NCBI RefSeq assembly: GCF_016802725.1
Contig: NC_052667.1
Span: 6,786,501-6,850,500, forward strand
Source of the DNA: Solenopsis invicta
Lineage: Eukaryota; Arthropoda; Insecta; Hymenoptera; Formicidae
Length of the DNA: 64,000 bases
Reading direction: 5' to 3'
A program made the translations under genes and the position numbers. Positions 47,301 through 60,000 of the stretch are shown piece by piece. The notes beneath the pieces are model-generated. The model saw only the letters and a program-made list of their open reading frames with translations. It ran no database searches and was not told where the DNA came from. Position 1 is the first letter of the stretch. The number at the start of each line of letters is the position of its first letter.

Positions 47301-50300
47301 GTTGATCAGCGATAGCTAGTTTCATCAAATATTCATCAGACGGGACATAATATGCGTCAGTTCTTACAATAATACTTATAAATGGCGATCGATTAAGAGA
47401 AATCCACCGGAAGTTTCGACGCTCGGCTCCCACATTGCTTCGCACGTCGGCATTAGTTGTTCAAAGGTTGAAAGAGGAGGAAGAAAAAAGAAAGGGGACG
47501 GGGGGATAAAATGTAAGAACGAGAGAGATCTTCTCTTCTCGCGCGGCGAAACTTCGGAAAAATCATCCGTGCGTCGCGACTCTGACTTACAATTTTGTCC
47601 AAGGCACTCGATTATTTGTCATTGCATTGTTTAACATCTTTCACAAGTATTTAAATTCCTGCTCTCGAAGCACGGATGGATACGCTTTTATGCAATTTCG
47701 TGTCGTGGATGACTTCGACTCGTTTTCAAGATCAGATGACGCTCTATCGATAAGACCGTGATACATCATACATTACGATTCTTCGAAGCAAATAATCGAA
47801 TCGCGTGCGAAGTCATTCGGGAATGACAAGACCCTCTCGTGTGAGTTGTCAAGTGTGCAATCGAGATTTTAATTTCGCTCGTTCAAGGCTTCATTGAAAA
47901 TCTTGGTCAAACATTGAATCGTCAATTTTTAGTAATCAAGCGACTACTCAATTGCACACGTTGCACAAAATCAAACATTTCTGATATAATCGGGGTCAGG
48001 TAATATCGGGAGAGACAAGAAGAGACACGTGACTTACCATGACGATGATAAAATCGAGCCAGCACCAGGCGTTCGTGAAATACTTTTTAAATCCTAGAGC
48101 CAGCCACTTGATCAACATCTCGATGAAGAAGATCACAGTGAATATTCGGTCCATGTAATACAATATGTCTTGCAGGACAGGTCGTTGTTGAAGATGAACG
48201 TCCTCCAAAGCCTGTAAGTCATCCGGTTTCGCTCGTTTGATCGCCCTTCGTAGATATATACTTTAGATTTATGAAAAGATAACAATCTTACCAAGGCCAA
48301 GCTACTTAGAAGGATCATGGTGATGACGGCAGTCTCGAAGTATTTGTTCTCGATCAGCCGGAAGGTCTTGAATCTCAAGTTCGCCCAGCCCTGCCAGAAC
48401 GGGGCGTCGTCGTCGCCGGCCAAAAATGGAAATTTTTTGTAGCAATTTTCTGGACAACAATCGGCCGGGTAACTCGATTGAATGGGATCTTCGTCCGCGT
48501 GTATTATCTCGATGTCGAGCTCTTCCCTTTCTTCACCCTCGTCTTCTACGTCTTCTGCAAGTGATAGAAGTTCAGTTATCTGCACTGTTAAGCTTGAAAC
48601 GCTTGACGGTAAAAATTTTCTTCTAATCTACAATCTGTGGTTTGTCGATTTCTTCTTCTAAATTTTCGAGTAATTCTGTAAAACTAAATGAACTGTCGAG
48701 CCTACCTTCCTCCTGTTCCAAATCTTCTTTACTGGCGTCTTTCTTCTCCTCGCCGTTTAACGAATCCATGCTGCCTTTGTGACTCTCGTCCTTAAATGCG
48801 CGATTTTTGTGACTGCCATACGATTTGTTACTGTTAAAAGAACGTTCGGGTAAGGCACGCTCTTTACGATGTTACCTGAGCATTTGATGAAAGATTTAAC
48901 CAACCTGATAGTGTCGTCTTCGTTCTGATTAATATAATCGTTGTCCAGTCTATAATCGTGATGGTTTATTGAATTCGCGATAACCTTCGTGTTGTTCATG
49001 CACAGCTTGCTTCTCTTCAGTTTGTTCTTCAGATCTCCTTCGGAAGGAAAATCAAATTCGATATATTAATCACTACGCGATATCATTTCTTTTTGGACTT
49101 TAATTAACAATGAAAAACATAAAAGTTGCAAGAGAAAAGAATTTGTTTATTTAAAAAAATTTTTATATTTAATTTTTTGATTTTTAGTTAATTGTTTTGA
49201 AGGAAATTTATAATTTTCAGCGACAATTTTTCAAAAATTATTTTAAACGAATATTTTGTATCACTTCACGAAGAATAAGATGCAGTTTATACAATACTTC
49301 TGTCAGCTAAAGGTGCTAATTATATAATAGAAAGGATTATTATTATTATTATTATTATTATTATCAACGAAGAATTGTGCTTTCGTTATTTTCGATACGC
49401 TTACCATGAATAGTAAATTCCATCCCGTCGCCAATAGCAACTTCAAGCTGATTAAGCTCTTTAGCGCTCTTCTTGTCTCTGTATGCGTCCAACTCGCCAT
49501 CTGCAAGATCTAGGTCCCCATCGCGATCAATCCCATCTGCACAGTCATACAAAATCTCTAACCCGCCCTTACTAGGAAATTCGTATCGGAAAACAAATCG
49601 GAACGCGCTGAAAGTCATACGGAATGCTGGAACGGATAAAAATCCGTTCGCCGTATGCACAGGCCAATCTTACACACGCACACACAGGCACACCACACGC
49701 ACACGTGCGCGATTGTTTTCCGTCGCGAATCCCAACACGTCGAATTGAGGAATCAGATCAAATTAGTAACGTGATCATGTTGTTTGCATGCAATCGTATA
49801 TGGTGTCATTTATGTCCAGTGATATCATCGGTGGTGACCCGATCCGGTTCGAGACGGTGTGTCAACGATTTACAATGTGGGTGCTTTTACTTGCGTGCGA
49901 TACTTGCTGCATTGACATATTAATTTTATTAACGATAGTCTTGAAACGTCTAAGCTCATCGGAATAAAAATCTAAATTGTTTTATGAACAATCACTTAAA
50001 ATATCACATTTTAAAGATACGAGAAAGATATTTAAAAACTGCTTGTATAATTCAATATTTGTTAAACAGATTTTGTACAAGAATATGTAGATATATGTAT
50101 CCCTAGTAGCACATGATATCGAACGAATATTGTGATATTTCACAAATATACGCACGATATCACGATATTGTACGAATGTTCGTACGATATCTAGAATATT
50201 CTAGAATATTCATACGATATCTTGTGCCGTTAGGGTATAAGGAACTACAATGCTTGTATGTTTCCATTTTTGTACTAAATCGAAGAAGAAATAAATTAAC

Positions 50301-53300
50301 CGAGAATTTTTATCAAGAAAATTTACGGTTTACCATGAATAAAAATGCAGCACGCATCATTCGTTTTCTTTTTTTATACGTGTCTAAACTCTGCTTGATA
50401 ATGACAAATTCGCATCTTGAACGAACTTCACCATCGAAGTTACGTAGTAAAATGCGTTTCCAAAGTAAAATGCATAGCAACGTATAACTGCCAGGCAGCT
50501 AATCAGCGAAATAAAACTTAATTTGCGCTTAATCCCGTGCATAAAATACATTCGAATTGTTTTGATTCGAAAATTTATAAATTCATTTTCGAAAATTGCT
50601 AAATGAAAAATGTGATTAAACTCGAACCGGATTAATTGTAATTAATTTGGAGAAAGAACGTTATTACTCGTATTAAATCGTAAATGAAATTACGTCGATT
50701 TTAACGGAGCATAATAGCGAACCAAGTAAAATTTAAAGTCTGCATAATAAATTGAATGTACCAGTCGCGACATATTTATATACATACATGTACATTGTTG
50801 CAATAAATTAATACAATGAAATAAATATAAGAACGATAAATGAATAAAAAACTTAAATGCTGTTTAAAAGCATTTTTGAATAACAAAGAATACAATCGAA
50901 TCTCTCGTCCGCTCTGTTCGTCGTTGTAATTCATAGCTCGTCATCGCGCTCCTGACTTATTACATCGGTCGCCGACTGGCACCAGCAAAACGTGTGAAAG
51001 TAGTGTAAAGCAAAAACTGAAAGACAGTGCCACGAACTACACAGCGCACACAGCAAGCGATCTGATTGGATATAAACCTTCTTTCCAACTGTTGGACGGT
51101 CCCTCACCTGGCGCCTGATCGGATATCTGATTGGTGAGTTTGGCTCGCATCAACTTCAAAAAATTCAGGATATTTCGCTTGATCCACTTAATGAAACGCG
51201 CTATTCGATCGATCGCCTCCGCGATCTTGTTCGTGTCGTTGTCCGCAGTCGGGGCTGACAGATTTGATGAGCCGAAATTGCTGAGCAACAGAGCTAAGAA
51301 GAGATTCAGGACCTATTTCGTAAAAACGTAACACGATTAATCGTTGACGAATAATTTAACTCGCGCGAAATTTCTGGTATTTTATTGCATCATACAACGA
51401 GGACCGTTACATCAACTTAAGGAGCTTTTCTTTTTTACACGCAAAAACAAGATTATTTAAAAAAAATTTTTTTTGTTAAAAACTGTGTAACGAATTGTTT
51501 TCAAATTTTATACGTTTATACTATGCATCTTCAACAATGTGTAAAATAAAAATTGTTAAAAAATGTTGATTTGTTTAAAAGAGATAAAATAATGGGAAAA
51601 GCGCTTTAAAAAAAAATTCGATACATGATACCACGATTCAGAATAATTTGAAAGAAAAAATGTAAATTGCATTTTATTTATTAAAGGTGTGGGTAAAGAA
51701 TGAACCTTGGATTTTATGAAAAATTGCAAATTAATTGACAAAATAGCGTCCATTTAAAATTAACACTGCGTATTTTTATTTAAAAAAAATCATCTTTTGT
51801 CACAGTAAAAAATACATGTTTTTAAAAATTCAGAATTTTCAAGATTCATTTTTTAGATAGACATATACTCTTTGAATCTCATAGATTGACAAGTCACTCG
51901 AAAATTGTTTATTAATATTTACTCTTATTGAGTAAAGTTTTACTCTACGAGATTTAGAGAGCATCAAAAATAAATGCCAAAGTAGAAATCAATTAATTTA
52001 ATAGTTTTTGAAATATCGTATACGCAAATTTTGAAAATACAATTTCGGGAAAAACGCGTTCAAAGTCTCGGGTACGATAATTTTATACATAATTGTTCTT
52101 TACACATTGTTGAGAAGATACATAAACGTAAAATTTGAAATTGTCGCAGTTTTTATAAAAAAAAGATCGTAAAAATAATTTTGCTTTTGCGTGTAAAAAA
52201 AGGGGGGAAGAAGGTCCTTTTAAAACCTGCCATTGGAAAGGGGTTCCATCTTCGTACTTACGACCAAGTTACCGATGACGACGGTAGCTAAGAAGAATGG
52301 TATACAAGAGACATCCCCGACCAGCATGCAATCCCACATAGACTCGATCCACTCTCCGCACAACACTCGGAAAACGATCATAAACGAGTGCATGAAGTCG
52401 GTAAAGTTCCATCTGGGTAGATCACCGTCCGGGAAGTAGTCGACGTGGTCGACGTAATTCTTGCCGAAGAGCTGCATACCCATCACGGCGAAGATGAAGA
52501 TGATGATGCACAACACGAACGTTAGATTACCCAACGCGCCCACCGTTCTGCCCATGATGGAGATCAGCAAATTCAACGTAGGCCACGATTTTGCCAGTTT
52601 GAACACTCTCAGCTGAAAGAAATGGTATTTTCGATGATTCGATCGCTCTTAAAATATTTATTTGCTCGTCAATTAATAGAACAATAATGCAATAAAGAAG
52701 TGGCCAAACTCACCAATCTGAAAGATCGTAATACCGACAGACCTTGCACGCCCTCGAGACCCAACTCCAAAAGCGAAAGAGCGACGATGATAAAATCGAA
52801 AATATTCCAGCCCTCTTGAAAATAATATTTTGGGCTCATCGCCATCAGCTTCATAGTCGCTTCGATACCGAACGTCGCCGTGAAGAACTAGAGTTTAAAT
52901 CGGAATACAATCGTAAATTGTTAAATAGCGTGATATATCAAACGCGAATACATTATTTTTCTTTTATAATAATATTGCATTTGCGGTTACTCACGTAATT
53001 GCCGGATTTGAGTACTCTTTCCATGTCTTTGTCCATGTCGTGATGATCCAGTGCCATGAAGAGCGTATTGACGACGATGCAGAGTGTAATGAAGAGTTCT
53101 ACGAACGGATCAAAGACCAACAGTGACACGTACTTTTGAAACTCGAGCCAAAGCCAGCAGCAATCCCAGACGCAAAAGATGTCGATACCACGATATAATG
53201 CTGCTACTAACTTGTCCTTGAATGTAGGTTCTTCATCGTCGTCTGTCGGAAAGTAATAGGTCGAAACTGTAACGCGCGTTAGTAATTTTGTCTGGCACCA

Positions 53301-56300
53301 CTCTTTTTGGGGAAAGAGGTTTTTTTCTTTGGTCAGGCTCATTCTTCGAGATCACAGATTATATTTACAGGCAAGCAGTAAGGCAGGCAGGCAAGCAGAA
53401 GGCGTGGCGTGAGATTAACATAAAAATAAGTGATAGGTAATGAATAATGAATCGCGTAAATCTGGATAAACGTACTTAATACTATAGTTGCAAATATCTG
53501 AAAGTAAAATAAAAATAAATGGTTATTCTTTCTTTTCGCAAACGGTCAGTTTGCAATTAATATCGCTACGCTGGTCTATGAATTTAAAAAAAAAAGTCCT
53601 TTTATAAACATTTTATAAATATTTTGTTTATAAAAATTGATATTCTATAAAATTACACCCGTATTTTCGATACAATAGACAATGTATTTCGTACGATATC
53701 CAAATTCGCGCAAGCTGCTAATACAAAACTGAAAAGTGGTAAAATTTAAATCGTGCAATAGCAACGCGAATAATGTGCAATGCTACATAATATAATCACA
53801 TCAAAGCATGCGCGCGGACTCAACATTACAATTATTACGTTTTATACACATACAAAGAAATGAGGTAGTTTTATTTTAATACTTTCGCCACATAAAAGTT
53901 TATGAAACTATTTCGATCTTTTTTTATAAAAATTAGTAATCAAAAGTTATTACACAAGTTCAATTACATTTAACTTGCAGAATACAAATTTTGTTTATGA
54001 TTTCGAAAAGTGTGTTCCCTGCGGCGAAAATATTAAATATTGTAATACATATAAGCAATTAATGACAACCAAACGCCAAACATAATCACGCGAAAATCTC
54101 AACTCAAACGTTTACAACAGATACAATTAACAAACAATATCACGCACGGCTGTATGTTTCTCAAACAAAGCGGTGGTTTTAGACGATTTTCTTTGTTTCC
54201 TCCGTTTCATTACGCGGATGCTTACGTTAACGAAACTCGCGATATAGTAAAAGTGTGATTTACGGCATTACGTGCAAAAATTCGATAGGTGATCAAATAT
54301 CGTTCGCGGAGCGCCGATGAAAACACTCGTTTCTATTTTCGAAATATGCTGATCTTGCTGTATTGTGCACCCGAGACAAACACGTTAGTGCCCTTTTAAC
54401 GCGGTGGTGTGATGCAGGTGCAAAAATATCGAAGATTTAACCAAAATCGCAGTTTCATATCGGAAATAAAAAAATAAGATTTCTCAATCGTCGATGAAAA
54501 TAAAAGAATGTCTAGTTATTTGCAAATAAATTCCGTTATAATTTCTTTTAATTTATGAAGAGAAAGAGACAACTGAATTGAGAAGAAAGAGGAACTAAAC
54601 TAAGTGATATATTATAAAATTAATATTTTTGCTTATTTTTATAAATACGAGAGATGAAAAGTAACTCCTTCTGAGCATTAATTATGACTGAGTGGAAATA
54701 TTTTAATAAAATTTGAATAATGAAACATAAAGAAATAATTTTTGGAATGTGATTTAATTACCAGTACTCATTTCTTAAGAGTCGCCAGATAACTGAATAC
54801 AATAATTAAAACTCATTCTAAGAATTATTTAATGTTTAATTTATTAAAATGTAGGATAACTCCGGTATAGTACGTTGCATCGATGGGAAACTTGATTTAT
54901 CAAGTATTTATTATGTTTAAGAAAAATAAATTATACTAATGTAAAAACATTATACAGACTAGTACTACAAAAAAAAAAATTAGAAATGCGAAGTACGAGA
55001 AATATTTATTTTTTTATATTTGAAAAAAAAACTTTTAAAAACCTCTGCATTTTTGCCGTATATTAAAAGGGGTTGGATTTATGGCTACTCATGAGTAGGA
55101 CAATCAAATTGAACAACGAATACACGAGCTAAGCACGTATATTTTCGTGTACTCCATCTTTTACTATCTCTCTACACATATGTGTCATAAAATAATCAAT
55201 AAATAACCAATAACCTTTTACATTTCCTATAGGGAGAGAGTAATCACTTTAAGAGAGTAATCACAAATTGATTCAACTCACAATAATTTCATTAATGTTA
55301 AGAGTAAAAAATTAAAATTACAACGCAACTGCTAACATGCCGGAGTTACTCTATTTAATCGGTCACGAGTGAGGCAAAATTTTTCTTTCAACCTCCGTAT
55401 ATATTTTTGATTAATAAAATATTAATTTAAGCATTAAATTAATATAACATAAAATGAAGAGAAATATTTTGAATGTGCTGTACTTTCTGGAGATTTATAT
55501 TACGTATTGCTTCGCATTATTTGTGCTTTATCGACGATTGAGATAATCTGAAAAAAAATATCGAAGCATGAAGCGACCAGGATCGTGCAGTTGCGGCGAA
55601 GGTGGTAATCTGTGTCATGTCGTAGGAAACGAGCAAACTCTGTTTCCCCAAAAAATGCTTTTCACAAACCGCCCTCAAGGGCCCGCGGGCCGCAATCGTG
55701 TCTTTTTTTTTCTTGTCGCATCAAGCTGCTCAGAGGGACAATATCCTGCGTTTACAACATTATTCGCCATTTAAACGCTTGTTTTCCGTTTAGCGATCGC
55801 TGAGACGTGTGTCGATCCATCGTATGTAGCGAACCGCATCGATTTACACGCCATGCTCAATCGTAAACAAAAGTATATGGAACACGAGCGTGATCTTAGC
55901 TGCGTCGGCTGAGATGAAAATTAAACATGAGACGACTGTTCGTTCTACTATGTATGTACAAGGCGCGCGCGAGCGCGCGCGCGCACACGCGCCGCTCAGA
56001 AATGTCCAGCAAAACAGTATGCCAACGCAAGGGAGTAGTATGACGAGAGATTTTAAAACCACAGTACATCGAACGGCGGGATGCTCACACGATAAACAAG
56101 ATATACATTGGTGATAGGAGTAAAACGGAAAAAGAAAATAACTGAAGAATGAAACTTGAGGAAACTTGACGAAAGGGACGCGACATTACCTCCTTGTTCC
56201 GGCGTCTTGCTCTGGCGACCGGCGGCCTGCTCGATTATGTCGTTCAGCACCATTACATCTGCGCAAGAATGATAGGGTCGAGAGTTAAGTTTGATTGCCG

Positions 56301-56987
56301 AGAGAGCCTCGGAGCTATTCGCTAACTAGTTTGTAATCTCACCCTTCATGTCGACCACGGTGTGCTGCTGAGACGGCTCGATAAACGGATTGTCTTGTTG
56401 CTTGGTCTTGCCCATGGTATCTTCTATATCGGAAGTTTCCTGAAAATTTTAAACAGTTACGAAGATCGTTATATCACGCTACCGTGAGTTCGAATTTGAT
56501 ACAAGACACATCAGATTCGAACTTTGAACTATACTGACTGCGGCGATTTTACGTGAAATATCATTAAGTCCGTAATGAAGTTTGAAACCGATAAGAACAT
56601 ACTTTGCAATTATACAATTGATACACGAGTGTGTTTTCTTTTTTTTTATTGCGAAAATTGAACATTCCGTCATTTAGTAGACTCCGAAATATTTTATCTT
56701 CAGCTAGATCCGTCTATTCTCTATCGAGATCTCTCTCCCTATAATTCTTTGTGCGATTATCATATCTGTGGTGTGAAGTGGTGATCGTGGCGTAAGAGTT
56801 GCGCGTCTGCTTTCTGTGCCAAAGATACAGAGTCAAATCCACCCAGAACAAAATACCAAATTTTTAAATTGATCAGCACCTCTCGGTAGGCAATGGCGAA
56901 CCCACCGAGAGTACCCTTTACCAAGACAGTCACCATACGGAGCATGCATGAAATGAGAGATGACAGTTTTCAGTCCGATGAAGGACC

Positions 56988-57030
<43 letters not shown>

Positions 57031-60000
57031 ATATCCGCGAGTTTCTCCAGCTCACAAAGATCACTTACGAAATGATAAGTTTTCTGATTGGTGTCCGTGA
57101 CGTGGCCGTTGGCCGGTGTCGTCTGTTTGTTGTCTGTTTTTCTATTCCTGAGGATCTGTTCTTGCTTGGTGATCTGCTTGCCGATGCTGTCGATGCCGAT
57201 GCCGCGGATGCCGGGGAAGGCCAGGTCACCGTGAGACGTGTAGGAGAGCCGCGAGGCGTGCGAGGTGTAGGACGAGTGGCGCGAGCCGAGATTCGCGTAG
57301 TACACCGGTACTACGATCGTGCCGTTCTCCTCGGACATCGGGGTGACCGCGTTCGAGTCGTCGGCGTAGGGCAGGTGCTCCTGGGCGTCCAGGTACGTTG
57401 ACAGGACGAGGGGCTTCCGGTCGCCGCCCGGCGGTACGAAGCATCGGCCGCGGCCGTTGCGTATCGTGAACTGGTGGCTGCCACGGCTGCTGCGGCGTAG
57501 ATTGAACGGTGAGCCGGGTAGGCTCAGGCTCGCCTGAAATTACAACAAAGCGGACCACCGCTTTTCTCTCTCTCTCTCCGTTCTCGGCCCTCTTTTCTGG
57601 CAGCCGAGCCGAGTCGAGGGCCAGCCGGAAAGGCGTCTGTGTCCCTCTCGGCGACGAAGTGATATTCCCTCAGGACGATCGTGACATTTCCCGCGAAATC
57701 GATCGCGACCTATCGCAACGCTCGACGGATCGTTTGAAGAGTTACGAGCTGTGATGCGTGAAGATTAGCGTTGTTTTTTTTTTCTTTTTTTAGCTGGTGT
57801 CGTTTGAAATTTTTGGCCATCGGCCGAGGTGAGCGCACAAAAGATGCTTTTGTTCAAAGGATTCAAAAGACTTATTTATTTAAATCAGTACGATGGGTAA
57901 GCCATCACGGCAGGTAACTCTTCGAACAAGCCGCTCTCTTCAACAATCCCGCTTCCCTACTTTAGCTAATTAGTTGCGAAACACGTTGATTGACAGAGCG
58001 ATAATATAGATTGCCTACATGGTTGTTTTTCCAAGCGAACCGTAATTAATTCCTCCATTTGATACGCGCGACGTCGATCGTTCCTCGCAACTAATTAAAA
58101 GAGAAAAAGATTGATCGTTCAACGAGACTGGTCTCGATGAAACGTCTCACGGTGATCACGATTATTACGCGAAAGACGCGAGACGATCGATCACCAGTGG
58201 TGATCCGCGCTTGTCTCGACTCGGGAACGAAAATCCATGGAGGATGAACGGACGCGTCGTGATAAGACGGGCGATTCTTGAGACATCGTCTGCGAGAACT
58301 GCGAGTCGTAACGCGCGGGGCATTGACGAATGGCGTCTCGAAAGTGAACGCTGTGAGATCGTGATCGGGTCCTATGGTGCTATTTAGTGTACGTACGGTC
58401 GGTGCTGACAGACACACGTCGTGACACACGTACCTTCCGCAGGCTTTCCTGGTAGGCATAAGTAAACTGGCCATTAGCGGCGCGAGGGACCTTAAGAAAA
58501 AAACAAGAAAAGATATCTCCTACCAAACGGCTCGTAACGTGATCTAATGTGTACACCAACGAGGCACTCGAAATAGGTAATATGGAGTATCACAATACAC
58601 TTGCAGAAGCACACATAACACAATTGTGAATGGAGAGGCGGAGTAAGAGAGAAGAAAGAAAAGTACGGTTATACAAGAGAATATTTTTTTGTTATTGTGT
58701 GTAGGGAGAGAAATTACGAATCTAGTAAAGAGATCTAGTAAATGTGTGTAGAGACACGAACCTCGGCGGTCACATCCGCGATTAATTTGCATTGATTACA
58801 GTGATACATAATTACACAGTAAAAAACATTTTGTGTTAAAATTGCGCCCTGTTAAAATTTTTCAACATCCAAGTGTTAATTTAAATTAATGTAATTTGTT
58901 ATTTGAATTTGAGCTGAACTGATATTCAACATTTCTTACGGTTAAAATAACACGATTTATGGATAAATGAACACGGAAGGATCAATTTTTATCTAAAAGC
59001 TCAGCTCGACACAGATCAGAAAATAATTTTATGTTGAACCGTCAAAATAATTATGTCGGACGCTTGGAAGTATGATAAAATTGTTGCAAAAAGTTTTGAC
59101 ATCCTAGCAAGCAGCTTAAACATCCAATATAATTTTTTAATTTAACATAATTATTTTTAGGTCTGTATTTTAGTAAAATTGTTTTTTCCGTGTAACACGA
59201 AAACAATGTAATTTTGAAACGTAAATTTTTTAAGATAAATGAATGAAATATACATCTATATACATCTTATTATATATTATATTATATATACACTGAGAGT
59301 AAAAATTACTAAATTTTAATAAACATTTGTTTGAATACCTACAATGAAAATATTTATTAAATGTAAATAAATGTTGGTTTAGTATGCGAATCATTAATGA
59401 AATTTAATAATTATTTTTATATTGAATAAATATTTATGTACCGTAATAAATATTTCATTGCAAATATTCAAATAAATTTTTGTCTCATTGTCAGTGTAAT
59501 GATATATTTATATAATACTTATGCAGTTATATATAATATTGTATTAAATTTATATTACTTTATTAAATTATATAATATATAAATAATATATTTATTGTTA
59601 TTATATAAATATAGGATAAATAAAATAACAATAAATGTTAATTTCACTTTTAAAGAGATATATATCTTTTTTTTCAAATTGTGTCAAAGTATTATATCTT
59701 TTGTATTAATCTTTCACATAATATTTGTGTTACTTTCTAACGTATTTATCTTACATTAACACAAAAGTATAGCTGAACATGTAAATTGTTTAGGACATGT
59801 AAAATATGCTAAATTTAACACAAAATTTTTTGCTGTGTAGCATACTTGAGGAAAATGTTGTTTCCAATTTTTCACGTTACCTCTTAAGAAACTTGCTTGT
59901 GCGTTAGATAAAGAGAAATACAAGTAGAAAAATTAATCCATTAAAATTTTTTAAGTGTCAAGCAGTGTTCTCGAGCATCGATATTACGCAATTAGCCGAT

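Noticed and set aside
52700..53000. Second mutually exclusive copy of the domain II sensor exon
   Set aside because: Looked for because some insects have such a pair; only one copy of each domain II exon was found here.
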